Below, in pieces: positions 33,024-40,809 of a DNA stretch of 52,084 nt. Origin of the DNA: an uncultured Candidatus Saccharibacteria bacterium (GTDB lineage Bacteria > Patescibacteriota > Saccharimonadia > Saccharimonadales > Saccharimonadaceae); assembly GCA_937981355.1 (NCBI GenBank), contig CALJPD010000001.1, positions 1-52,084 on the forward strand, read 5' to 3'. Under the pieces are notes generated by a model, which was given only the letters and a program-made list of their open reading frames with translations, had not been told where the DNA came from and did no database searches. Position numbers and translations under genes: made by a program. Every line of letters begins with the position of its first letter. Positions within the stretch are counted from its first letter, which is position 1.

Positions 33024-34094
33024 ATGGAAAATAGAGAATTACGCATAGAAGTCCTGCTCGAGGATGTGGTGCGGCGTCGCGCCTCAGACTTGCACATTCA
33101 GGTGGGGCTCCCCCCCATGCTGCGCATTGATGGCGCGCTGACCCCTGTGGCGGGCTTTGGCCCACTGGACGAAGCACAGGTGGAGCAGCTCGTCTTTGCC
33201 ATTCTCGACCAAGACCAGCAGCAGGTGCTGATGAAGGATAAAGAGTTTGACTTTAGCTTTGCCTTTGGTAATCTTGGGCGCTTCCGGGTGAATGCCTTTC
33301 ATGAGCGGGGCAACTTGGCGGCTGCGCTGCGCTTGATCCCGAATGAAATCAAATCTGTGACCGAGCTCGGTATGCCGCCCGTCGTCATGACTTTTGCTGA
33401 CTTCCCGCGCGGCCTGGTGCTAGTAACAGGACCAACTGGTAGTGGTAAGTCGACCACGCTAGCTGCTTTGATTGATAAGATCAACACTGAGAAGTCGCAT
33501 CACATCATCACCATCGAAGACCCGATTGAGTTCACTCACAAGAGTAAGCGCTCGGTGGTCGTGCAGCGCGAAGTGCACTATGATACCTACTCCTTTAGCG
33601 CCGCGCTGCGCTCCAGTCTACGCCAAGACCCAGATGTCGTGCTGATTGGTGAGATGCGCGATCTCGAGACGATTAGTGCTGCTATCACCATTGCCGAGAC
33701 AGGCCACTTGGTGTTTGCCACCTTACACACCAATAGTGCAGCACAGAGTATCGACCGCATGATCGACGTCTTCCCGCCGCACCAGCAGCCACAGATTCGG
33801 GCTCAGCTGGCCAATATCTTGATGGCAATCTGTAGCCAGCGCCTCGTGCCAGCCATCGGTGGTGGGCGAGTGGTGGCCGCTGAGGTCTTGGTAGCCAACC
33901 CAGCGGTGCGTAACGTCATCCGCGAGGGTAAGAGTCACCAGCTTGATGCCATCATCCAGACTGGAGCAGACCAAGGTATGCAGACGATGGATCGCACACT
34001 GGTGAGCCTCGTCCAGAGTGGCACCGTGACATATGATAGCGCCCGCGAGTTTGCGGTTGACCTCACCGAATTCGAGCGCTTAATGAGAGGATAA
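33024..34094 (+). CDS. pilT: Type IV pilus retraction ATPase PilT
   Basis: PilT disassembles the pilus, giving twitching motility or pulling of host cells and DNA. The 356-aa protein has the full set of motifs: N-terminal PAS-like domain with ASDLHIQVGLPPMLRIDG, Walker A GPTGSGKS (136-143), Asp box TIEDPIEFTH, Walker B SLRQDPDVVLIGEMRDLET, His box TGHLVFATLHTNSA and the PilT-specific AVRNVIREGKSHQ (AIRNLIRE type) near the C-terminus. Length is normal. It follows pilB by 20 nt and lies 3 nt before pilC. Confidence 0.96.
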   Translation: MENRELRIEVLLEDVVRRRASDLHIQVGLPPMLRIDGALTPVAGFGPLDEAQVEQLVFAILDQDQQQVLMKDKEFDFSFAFGNLGRFRVNAFHERGNLAAALRLIPNEIKSVTELGMPPVVMTFADFPRGLVLVTGPTGSGKSTTLAALIDKINTEKSHHIITIEDPIEFTHKSKRSVVVQREVHYDTYSFSAALRSSLRQDPDVVLIGEMRDLETISAAITIAETGHLVFATLHTNSAAQSIDRMIDVFPPHQQPQIRAQLANILMAICSQRLVPAIGGGRVVAAEVLVANPAVRNVIREGKSHQLDAIIQTGADQGMQTMDRTLVSLVQSGTVTYDSAREFAVDLTEFERLMRG

Positions 34095-34097
34095 TCA

Positions 34098-35306
34098 ATG
34101 CGAAAGTTTAACTACGAAGCACGCGACAAAGCGACCGACACCATCATCAAATCTATCGTCCAGGCCGAGTCTGAGATGGCGGCGGCACGCGTTTTGACTG
34201 AGCAAGGCTTCGTTCCGCTCGACATCAAAGAAGTCGATGAGAGCGGTGGGCTCTTTGGCAGCCTGACGCGCCGTGTGACAACCAAAGATAAGGTTGTCTT
34301 TACGCGCCAGCTCGCGACGCTGATTGGTGCGGGGCTACCCCTGTCGCAGAGCCTTCGCACGGTGCTGGAGCAGACAGAGAACAAGAAGTTACAAGAGATT
34401 ATCCAAGAAATCATTGCCGATGTTGAGGGTGGTCGGCAGCTATCGGACTCCTTTGGCAAACACCCCGAGATCTTCGACAAAATCTATCTATCGCTCGTGA
34501 CTGCAGGTGAGGCCTCTGGTACGCTCGACCAAGCGCTCAAGCGGGTTGCCTCCCAGCAAGAAAAGGACGCCGCCATGGTGAGCAAGATTCGCGGTGCTAT
34601 GACGTACCCAGCCATCGTCCTGGCAGTGATCATGGGCGTGATGCTCTTTATGTTGCTTGTGGTGGTGCCACAGGTGGAGAAGCTATATAGTGATATGCAC
34701 AAGACACTGCCATTCCTCACTGCGGCACTAATCGCTGTGGCGAAGTTTACTGCGACCTTCTGGTGGGCGGAGCTGATTTTGCTGGTGGGTGCTATCTACT
34801 TCACTCGCCAATATGCAAAGACAGGACCTGGCACGCGCGCTTTCGACACGCTTAAGCTTAATATGCCCTTCGTCGGCAGTATGTTTCGCAAGCTTTACAT
34901 GGCGCGCTTTACCCGTACTGGCCAGACGCTGCTTGCGACTGGTGTGCCTATGCTCGACATGCTCGACATTACCGCGACAGGGGTCAATAATACGATTATC
35001 GAGGCTTCTATCCGCCGGACTGCCGAGAAGGTCAAGGGTGGGCGAGCGCTGTCTGTCTCACTGAGCCGTGAGGATTACATCTTGCCAATGGTGCCGCAGA
35101 TGATCAAGATTGGTGAGCAGTCGGGTAAGATTGACGAAATGATGGGTAAGACTGCCCAAGTCTACGAAGACGAGCTAGACGAAGAGATCCGCAACATCTC
35201 CACTGCCATTGAACCTGTACTCATGGTTGTTCTTGCCATTGTGGCCGGTGGTATGGTGGCGGCCATTCTCTTCCCGATATATAGCTTGGTAGGGCAGCTG
35301 ACGTAG
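34098..35306 (+). CDS. pilC: Type IV pilus platform protein PilC (GspF family)
   Basis: The integral membrane platform links the ATPases to the growing pilus. The 402-aa protein has a short N-terminal domain (MRKFNYEARDKATDT) and two GspF repeats (about 65-190 and 270-395), each with FTRQLATLIGAGLPLSQSL-type and FTRTGQTLLATGVPMLDML-type cytoplasmic helices, and about three to four membrane segments (YPAIVLAVIMGVMLFMLLVV, EPVLMVVLAIVAGGMVAAIL). Normal length. Last gene of the operon; a terminator follows about 115 nt later. Confidence 0.95.
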   Translation: MRKFNYEARDKATDTIIKSIVQAESEMAAARVLTEQGFVPLDIKEVDESGGLFGSLTRRVTTKDKVVFTRQLATLIGAGLPLSQSLRTVLEQTENKKLQEIIQEIIADVEGGRQLSDSFGKHPEIFDKIYLSLVTAGEASGTLDQALKRVASQQEKDAAMVSKIRGAMTYPAIVLAVIMGVMLFMLLVVVPQVEKLYSDMHKTLPFLTAALIAVAKFTATFWWAELILLVGAIYFTRQYAKTGPGTRAFDTLKLNMPFVGSMFRKLYMARFTRTGQTLLATGVPMLDMLDITATGVNNTIIEASIRRTAEKVKGGRALSVSLSREDYILPMVPQMIKIGEQSGKIDEMMGKTAQVYEDELDEEIRNISTAIEPVLMVVLAIVAGGMVAAILFPIYSLVGQLT

Positions 35307-35420
35307 CGTAGTACTACCTAATAGAATTGCTATGATGTGCTAACTGATTGAATTGCGTTAAATCTAATCAGGAAACGTATGGTCATATAACTTTTTATGA
35401 TAATATGGGAGTGCACTATA

Positions 35421-35466
35421 GTCGGGGCCGGATAAGTGTCCATGCCTCGGCTTTTTGTTGAGCGGC
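35421..35466 (+). terminator. Terminator after pilC
   Basis: GTCGGGGC (35421-35428) pairs with GCCTCGGC (35454-35461) including two G-U pairs, 25-nt loop, then five T. Confidence 0.65.
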
Positions 35467-35508
35467 ATTGTTCACACCAGAGGAGGGGGCATGCTATACT
35501 ATACCCAT

Positions 35509-35585
35509 GCCCTGGTAGCTCAACTGGATAGAGCGGCTCCGTCCTAAGGAGAAGGTTGTAGGTTCGACTCCTATCCGGGGTACCA
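35509..35585 (+). tRNA. tRNA-Arg (anticodon CCT)
   Basis: Cloverleaf: acceptor GCCCTGG with CCGGGGT, D arm GCTC/GAGC, anticodon stem CTCC/GGAG with loop GTCCTAA (anticodon CCT, reads AGG), T arm GTAGG-TTCGACT-CCTAT, discriminator A and encoded CCA. A TGCTATACT box (35492-35500) lies 8 nt upstream, the same extended -10 used by the leaderless genes. Confidence 0.95.
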
Positions 35586-35602
35586 ATACCCTCGTATACG
35601 AA

Positions 35603-36281
35603 CTAACTGCGCAGTACCTTTGCAAATGTTTGGTACTGATCCTCTGTTGCCTGTACAATCGTCCGATTCGTTTTCTCAAGATATTGCTTGACGAAATAGT
35701 AGCCAAGTCGATAACCCGCCCAACGTGGTAATGTATTATCGCCAGTGAAGAATACGCGGGTGTAGTCGTAATCCATACTATTGAACGTATCTTTGAGTAT
35801 TGCAATTATGCTATTGATTTCTTCTGTGCTCGTCTTCTGCATAGTATTGAGGAAATATTGTCTCGTAGGGCGCTGGGTTGCAGCCATCGCCGCTTCTTCT
35901 AGCACGACAGCGAGGCCTTCGAGTATCATGCCGTCGAATAATGTCTTTGCATACTCTGGCACCTTTTCCCAACGTAGTGAATGTGATAGCTCATGGCAGA
36001 TTGTCTCGAACACAAAGTCCTCGTTGATTGCATGCTGCTGCTTGTCGATCGACAGTATGATAAGCCGCGAATGGTACGTCCGCCCTGATACACCATCCTC
36101 AGCAATCGTTGGTAGCAGAAAAGATGGCGTAGTAACGATGATATCAACCTCATAATCGAAATGAGCAAATGCACTGGAAACGAACGTCTCAGCCTGCTTG
36201 GCTGCGCGACGAAAAAATAGCACATTCAGCAGTGGTGAAGGTGTGGTGTGCGTTGGCGATGTTGAGGTGAAGTTTTGTCAT
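35603..36281 (-). CDS. DUF2268-type Zn protease, reading frame broken near the start
   Basis: The long frame (36223-35603) encodes a predicted Zn-dependent protease with the HELSH motif (HExxH, about residue 77) and EGLAVVLEEA, matching the DUF2268/YjaZ family. Its annotated start would be a poor GTG. A -10 box TATAAT (reverse strand, 36296-36291) lies 9 nt before ATG 36281, from which MTKLHLNIANAHHTFTTAEC reads in another frame, a good family N-terminus. Removing one base in a run of six A on the + strand (36212-36217) joins the two into AECAIFRRAAKQAE without a gap. So this is either a recent frameshift, phase variation in the homopolymer, or a sequencing error. Family function: probably extracellular or membrane peptidase, unproven. 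Confidence 0.7.
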
Positions 36282-36408
36282 ATGCGTTATATTATACACT
36301 GTAGTTTGTTGCTAGATTATTTTAAAATTACTATTAGTTTGTAGTACAAGGAGTGCTTCTGACCTGTTTCACCAGGGTGTGGAGGTGTACCAATACTACA
36401 GTCTATAG

Positions 36409-36437
36409 TTGCATACATCACAAAAAGAGAGTATGAT
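36409..36437 (+). promoter_or_regulatory. Promoter of the 36447 gene, leaderless type
   Basis: TTGCAT (36409-36414), 17-bp spacer, TATGAT (36432-36437), then 9 nt to ATG 36447; no ribosome binding site. Confidence 0.6.
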
Positions 36438-36446
36438 ACGAGCATC

Positions 36447-36983
36447 ATGAAGCCTCGTACCAATATAGCTCTCATTATCACGATTAGCAGCCTTGCTGTT
36501 ATCACTGTGCTGGTTGGTGCAGCGATTTTTTGTTTTCTGATTTTTGGACACCAACTAAATGGGACGGATTTCTTTGACGATCGGCTGAGTGATGAAGCCC
36601 TACCACTGGTATCAAAGCAGTATGCAGCGGTCTTCTCCGAGTCGCTTGGCCGGACACGCAAGGATGCTGTAGCTACAGGCCGTGTAGCACACGTGGATGA
36701 GCTACTGCAGACACGGCCATTTGCTGATTGTGAGCAGCGGCGTTGCACCGATTGGCAGCGCAATACTAGCACAACATGGCCCGACGAGCCAGCCAACAGT
36801 CACATGCCGCACGGCATCCAGCGCGCCCTTGCAGAAATGAGGGGAAGCCAAGATGCACGCTGCGTGGTACGGTTTGCTCCCAATCATGAAATGGGTGGCA
36901 CTGCAACAACACGATACAGCGAGCGTGATATCCTGTGTGTCAAGCCGAGCGGAGATTTTGTCTATACTCATGTGGAGCTATAG
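36447..36983 (+). CDS. Unknown membrane-anchored protein with a Cys-bearing outer domain (178 aa)
   Basis: No family recognised. One N-terminal membrane helix (about residues 7-34, IALIITISSLAVITVLVGAA) is followed by an extracytoplasmic domain of about 140 residues with four cysteines (ADCEQRRCTDW, ARCVVRF, DILCVKP), which could form two disulfides. The fold of the last part (CVVRFAPN, ILCVKPSGDFVYTHVEL) looks beta-rich. The gene stands alone between the broken protease gene and a small unknown gene. Confidence 0.7.
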   Translation: MKPRTNIALIITISSLAVITVLVGAAIFCFLIFGHQLNGTDFFDDRLSDEALPLVSKQYAAVFSESLGRTRKDAVATGRVAHVDELLQTRPFADCEQRRCTDWQRNTSTTWPDEPANSHMPHGIQRALAEMRGSQDARCVVRFAPNHEMGGTATTRYSERDILCVKPSGDFVYTHVEL

Positions 36984-37112
36984 CCCGCACGTTTAGAGAG
37001 CGAGACTTCACAATGTCTTATATCTATTTCACTGGATGAATAGTGAGGTTATTGTGCTCGCCATATAGCTATGGGTGTGTTTTTTGATAAGGTTAGATAT
37101 ATCAATATATGG

Positions 37113-37129
37113 TATAATTTCACTATAAT
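37113..37129 (+). promoter_or_regulatory. -10 boxes upstream of the 37153 gene
   Basis: TATAAT at 37113-37118 (with TGG before it) and again at 37124-37129. No well-placed -35 box. CAGGAG precedes ATG 37153. Confidence 0.5.
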
Positions 37130-37152
37130 ATTAGTTCAACAGGAGTAAAATC

Positions 37153-37416
37153 ATGACCGAACTACCTCCACAAGAGCCAATCCCAACTGAAGACGCAGCT
37201 GGCGTCTCTGGCTACTCAGGTGAAGCGTCTCTTGCTACTCTCTATCAAGTTGGTGCAGATGAATATAAGAGACTCTGTGATCAGCTAGGAGCTGACGATA
37301 GAGATAGTGTTGGATTGTCGCAAGAAATCGCCGAAAATACTGGTATTAGATTGAATGTCGCAGCCGCCGTTGTTGCTATTGCAAATTCGGCCAGGCACAA
37401 CAGTAATAAGGAATAG
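37153..37416 (+). CDS. Unknown small soluble protein (87 aa)
   Basis: An acidic small protein starting MTELPPQEPIPTEDAAGVSG, with a disordered Pro/Glu N-terminus and a helical C-terminal half (LSQEIAENTGIRLNVAAAVV) that looks a little like a helix-turn-helix, though I would not call it one. AGGAG is 7 nt upstream of the ATG. The gene is flanked by its own promoter boxes and a strong terminator, so it is a separate small transcription unit. Function unknown. Confidence 0.65.
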   Translation: MTELPPQEPIPTEDAAGVSGYSGEASLATLYQVGADEYKRLCDQLGADDRDSVGLSQEIAENTGIRLNVAAAVVAIANSARHNSNKE

Positions 37417-37451
37417 CCTAATAGTTGTATAGTGCGCTGACTTGCTATAGC

Positions 37452-37481
37452 AAAAACTCGCCAAGGTAACGGCGAGTTTTT
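37452..37481 (+). terminator. Terminator after the 87-aa gene
   Basis: AAAAACTCGCC (37452-37462) and GGCGAGTTTTT (37471-37481), a perfect 11-bp stem with an 8-nt loop. Same stem core as the ychF terminator at 24350-24377. Confidence 0.92.
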
Positions 37482-37548
37482 GTTTTGCTTGAGTATCTTG
37501 TAGTAGTAAGCACAGAGTTACGAACCGAAGGAACTTTTATTACCTCTA

Positions 37549-37962
37549 TTACCTTCCAAGCCCACCAACTACCTCAGCTGCCCATCGCACCCAGTCGGAC
37601 ATATCCTTCCATCGGCTGCAGGCAGCGCCAACGAACATAGTGGCGGAGGAGAAGAGGGCGAATGAAACAACCCAAGCCATAAAGTCGGCTGGCATGGCTC
37701 GTGTGCCGCCACTTGTCCAACAGAGGTAGCATAGCCAACCAAGCGCTCCCGCCGCAAGTATGCAGAGCGCTCGCACGATGCCATGGCCAAGGCGACGCTG
37801 CCAGTCAGGTGCTGTGATTGGCTCGGTGGGGTCGACAGCCACTGGCGTTGGTACCTTTGGCGGTGGTGACGCAGCTGGTGGGTGGTGCGGCGGTGGCACT
37901 GGTGGCGCTCCGGCACCAGCAGCAGTGCGGCGCTTATGAATAAATCGCCCAGCCGTCACCAT
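37549..37962 (-). CDS. Unknown membrane protein with a Pro-rich N-terminus (137 aa)
   Basis: The start is set at ATG 37962 (MVTAGRFIHKRRTAAGAGAP); a TTG two codons earlier is possible. After a basic start, residues about 18-48 are Pro/Ala-rich (VPPPHHPPAASPPPKVP), then two membrane helices follow (IVRALCILAAGALGWLCYL and DFMAWVVSFALFSSATMFVG), with a short charged end. The Pro-rich part would face the cytoplasm. No family recognised. It is divergent from the PH-domain gene; the two promoters overlap. Confidence 0.65.
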   Translation of the reverse strand: MVTAGRFIHKRRTAAGAGAPPVPPPHHPPAASPPPKVPTPVAVDPTEPITAPDWQRRLGHGIVRALCILAAGALGWLCYLCWTSGGTRAMPADFMAWVVSFALFSSATMFVGAACSRWKDMSDWVRWAAEVVGGLGR

Positions 37963-37994
37963 ATACAAATACCCCGCATAGTATGCATGACCTC

Positions 37995-38039
37995 ATTATA
38001 CGCAGGGGTTGTGGGGTGGTGTCAAGTTCGTGCTACAAT
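37995..38039. promoter_or_regulatory. Divergent overlapping promoters
   Basis: Forward: extended -10 TGCTACAAT (38031-38039) for the 38088 gene. Reverse: TATAAT (38000-37995) with TTGACA (38023-38018) 19 bp away for the 37962 gene. The two share DNA, so the genes may compete for RNA polymerase. Confidence 0.5.
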
Positions 38040-38087
38040 GGACAGCAAGAAAAGCATAACAATCATCACATAAAAAGGTAGGGAATA

Positions 38088-38603
38088 ATGGCACAGACCA
38101 AGGCATTTAATGGGCAGCGCGATGGTGAGGAGCTGCTGTTTGTCTTTCGGCGGCATATTATTGCCATGCGCAAGGGTTTTTATATGCTACTGGTGCCGCT
38201 GGCGGTAGGGGCTATTCCACCGCTGATCTGGCAAGACACATTGGAGCTGTTTCTCTTGCCAGTGGTGGGGCTCGGGCTCGGGCTTATTGGCTTTTGCTAT
38301 CATTTTTTGATGTGGCGCTACACCTACTACATTGTGACTGACCAGCGCATCCGCCAGGTGACGCAAAAAGGATTTTTTGGTACCGATGTGGTGGAGCTGA
38401 GCTTGGCAAAAATTCAAAATATCAGCTATAATATACCAGGATTCTCGGGTGAGGTGTTTCATTTTGGTACGATTGTGATCCAAACATTTGTGGGCGATCT
38501 CATCATCCGCAATGTCGATCATCCCGAGCAGATCTACAATCAGCTGCAAGATGCCGTCAGCGAGGCGGAGTGTGCAGCACAAGCAGCAGGAGTATCACCA
38601 TGA
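38088..38603 (+). CDS. PH-domain (bPH2/YdbS-like) membrane protein
   Basis: The 171-aa protein has two membrane helices (about residues 32-50 and 55-78: GFYMLLVPLAVGAIPPLIW and LFLLPVVGLGLGLIGFCYH), followed by a bacterial PH domain with the typical YYIVTDQRIRQVTQKGFFG and LSLAKIQNISYNIPGFSGEVFHFGTI. Such proteins are membrane-associated with unclear function. GGTAGGG lies before ATG 38088. Its end overlaps the start of the foldase gene by 4 nt, so they are one operon. Confidence 0.85.
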   Translation: MAQTKAFNGQRDGEELLFVFRRHIIAMRKGFYMLLVPLAVGAIPPLIWQDTLELFLLPVVGLGLGLIGFCYHFLMWRYTYYIVTDQRIRQVTQKGFFGTDVVELSLAKIQNISYNIPGFSGEVFHFGTIVIQTFVGDLIIRNVDHPEQIYNQLQDAVSEAECAAQAAGVSP

Positions 38604-39787
38604 AATTACCAAGCAAAAAACCCAAACGTAGCCGTTATGGCACTCAGGCCACATCAACCGCCTCAGCCACTGGCCTGAAAGATCGCCTCACAGCGCTCAA
38701 GCCGAAGCAGGGGAGTAAGAAGGAGGGTAAGTCTGCGAAAGCCAAGCCCACCAAAACAGAGGCCAGTGCAGCAAATCCCAATACTCCCAAGAAGTTCGAG
38801 CGTATCACCAATGAGACGGTGGCAGCACACCGCGAAGAGATATTGGCTGGTGGGCGCAAGTTCAAGTACCCTATCCAGACGTCACGCCGACGGGTGATTA
38901 TCAACACAATCATTGTGGCGCTGGTAGCAGCCTTACTGCTGGCGGCAGTGGCGTGGCAGCAGCTCTACATTGCCCAGAGTTCCAACAACCTCCTCTACCG
39001 TATGACGCAAATTTTTCCTGTGCCAGTAGCCAGTATTGATGGTGAGCTCGTGCGCTATAGCGACTACCTAGTGCAGTATCGGGGATCTAAGTATTATCTA
39101 GGCAAGTACGATGAGATCCGCATCGACAGTGATGATGGTCGCGAGCAGCTCAAACACATCAAGCGCGAGTCGCTCAACCGAGCGCTGGTTGATACCTACG
39201 CCGCCAAGCTGGCACGCCAGTACAACATCACGGTGAGCGATCAAGACATTGATACCGTTATCGAGCAGCAGCGCAACACTGCTAATGGCAAGATTAGCCA
39301 AGAGACGTATGATGCATCGTCGCGCATGATGTATAACTGGTCGCCATCGGATTATCGCCAAGCGGTACGGCGTAGCATTGTGCGGGCTCGAGTAGCCTTT
39401 GCGGTTGATAAAACGGCCGATGAGTTGCAGCGCAAAGCCGCGGGGCTAGTGGCGAGCAGCAATGGTGAGTTTGCCAAAATAGCAACCCAGCTTGGTGGCA
39501 GTGGCCGCAGCAAACCGCAGGTGGGGGATTCTGGCCTGATCAACCTCGCCAGTAGTTACAACGGCCTCGCGGTAAGTGAGATCGCCAAGCTCGAGCCTGG
39601 CAAACCCTCTGGTGCCATCAAGAGCACGACCGACAGTGGCTACTACTTCGTCAAAGTAAACGAGAAGAACGATAGCAAAATCCGTTTCACCTACCTCTAT
39701 ATCCCCCTCACTGAGCTTACCAAGCAAGTCGCGCAGCTAAAAAGCGACGGCAAAGTGCAAGAATACATTGACGTCCCACAGAAATAG
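38600..39787 (+). CDS. SurA/PrsA-like peptidyl-prolyl isomerase, membrane-anchored
   Basis: The start is ATG 38600 (MKLPSKKPKRSRYG), with CAGGAG upstream. The 395-aa protein has a long basic cytoplasmic N-terminus (about 90 residues, Lys/Ser/Thr-rich), one membrane helix (IINTIIVALVAALLLAAVAW, about 98-118), a SurA_N-like chaperone domain (INGELV-type motif IDGELVRYSDYLVQYR) and a C-terminal parvulin-like region (SNGEFAKIATQLGGSG, SEIAKLEPGKPSGAIKSTTDSGYYFVKV). It would fold exported proteins such as pilins and the surface protein. Whether the isomerase site is active cannot be told from here. Confidence 0.82.
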   Translation: MKLPSKKPKRSRYGTQATSTASATGLKDRLTALKPKQGSKKEGKSAKAKPTKTEASAANPNTPKKFERITNETVAAHREEILAGGRKFKYPIQTSRRRVIINTIIVALVAALLLAAVAWQQLYIAQSSNNLLYRMTQIFPVPVASIDGELVRYSDYLVQYRGSKYYLGKYDEIRIDSDDGREQLKHIKRESLNRALVDTYAAKLARQYNITVSDQDIDTVIEQQRNTANGKISQETYDASSRMMYNWSPSDYRQAVRRSIVRARVAFAVDKTADELQRKAAGLVASSNGEFAKIATQLGGSGRSKPQVGDSGLINLASSYNGLAVSEIAKLEPGKPSGAIKSTTDSGYYFVKVNEKNDSKIRFTYLYIPLTELTKQVAQLKSDGKVQEYIDVPQK

Positions 39788-39983
39788 GGGATAGACTTAG
39801 GGTAAAGGGTGATTCTGGAACGTGAGATAAATCGCAATAAGTTCTATGATTTTTCAATAGGAAATACGCGAGAATAAGCCATTCTTGGTGCATTTTCTAT
39901 AGCAATCATACCCCAAAATACCGGCAACATAGCGCAGCTTTGCACCTCTCCATATGGGTTCATCATCTCGTGCGAACAAAACC

Positions 39984-40012
39984 TAGACAACGTTGCTATT
40001 CTACGCTATGAT
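39984..40012 (+). promoter_or_regulatory. Promoter of the major pilin gene
   Basis: TAGACA (39984-39989), 17-bp spacer, TATGAT (40007-40012). An inverted repeat TGCTAT/ATAGCA spans the spacer and -10 box and could be an operator. The rest of the gap 39788-39983 holds nothing I recognise. Confidence 0.6.
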
Positions 40013-40056
40013 AGCAGTAACGTAAGCATATTCGTACATTGGTACAAAGGAGAAGT

Positions 40057-40515
40057 ATGAAACAACACCAAGCGAAGCAAGAAGGGTTTACCATCATCGA
40101 GGTGATGCTGGTGCTGGCGATTGCCGCCTTGATATTCTTGATGGTCTTTGTGGCGCTGCCTGCCCTGCAGCGGGGTCAGCGCGACACAGCACGCAAGAAT
40201 GATGTGCAAAACATCGCTGCTGCCGTGACGCAATATACATCAAACAACCGCGGGAAGTTCCCCGACAGTAAGGGTCTCAAGGGTTATCTGGGCGATCTCT
40301 CGAACCTCGACAAAGAGAGTATCACCGTCCAAGACAACGCGGGCAATGGTACCGTAACGCCTACCACCGAGAGCGCGATTGTCGTCAAGGGTGTGCGCTG
40401 CGACGCCACCAACTCTGATGGTGCTACCCTCAAGAAGGGCACATCGAAGCAATTTGTCGTCGTCACTAAGTTAGAGGCAGGCGGCAACGGCGTGGCATAC
40501 TGCCTTGAGTCGTAG
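40057..40515 (+). CDS. pilA: Type IV major pilin-like protein
   Basis: Start ATG 40057 with AAAGGAG 5-6 nt upstream; the longer frame from 40039 is not needed. The 152-aa prepilin has a short basic leader (MKQHQAKQEG), cleavage after G10, and FTIIEVMLVLAIAALIFLMV as the start of the mature pilin with Glu at position 5. A globular C-terminal domain (VQNIAAAVTQYTSNNRGKFPD) follows with two cysteines (VRCDATN and AYCLES), which may form the usual disulfide loop. Strong own promoter and terminator, so it is likely expressed highly as a single gene. It lies next to the prepilin peptidase gene. Confidence 0.92.
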   Translation: MKQHQAKQEGFTIIEVMLVLAIAALIFLMVFVALPALQRGQRDTARKNDVQNIAAAVTQYTSNNRGKFPDSKGLKGYLGDLSNLDKESITVQDNAGNGTVTPTTESAIVVKGVRCDATNSDGATLKKGTSKQFVVVTKLEAGGNGVAYCLES

Positions 40516-40543
40516 CAGCTGAGCAGAAGATACACAAGAAGAT

Positions 40544-40575
40544 GGCTGGTACCAAAGGGGTGCCAGCCTCTTTTT
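40544..40575 (+). terminator. Terminator after the major pilin gene
   Basis: GGCTGGTACC (40544-40553) pairs with GGTGCCAGCC (40559-40568), one G-U pair, 5-nt loop, then TCTTTTT. Confidence 0.88.
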
Positions 40576-40590
40576 GTGTATGGAGTACAC

Positions 40591-40710
40591 GAACTGCTGG
40601 GTTGTAGGTGTGATGAAAATGTTCCGTCCAGATAATACATAGCATGGTATCCACTTGCTTGGTTGCTGGTCTCCAGATATTTTTCTTACACAAGCACAAC
40701 CCAGCAGTTC
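40591..40710. repeat. 15-bp perfect inverted repeat with a 90-nt spacer
   Basis: GAACTGCTGGGTTGT (40591-40605) and its exact complement ACAACCCAGCAGTTC (40696-40710). The 120-bp unit lies between the major pilin terminator and pilD and contains no gene. It may be a small structured RNA, a remnant of a mobile element or a protein-binding site. Confidence 0.6.
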
Positions 40711-40809
40711 ACTATATAGTTAGAAAGGTTTGGCTTGTATTTGCACTGGCCTTCGGTAGGGCGTGATGATGTAGCACGTTCTTGCATATCTTTGCTATAC
40801 TAGTGAGGT

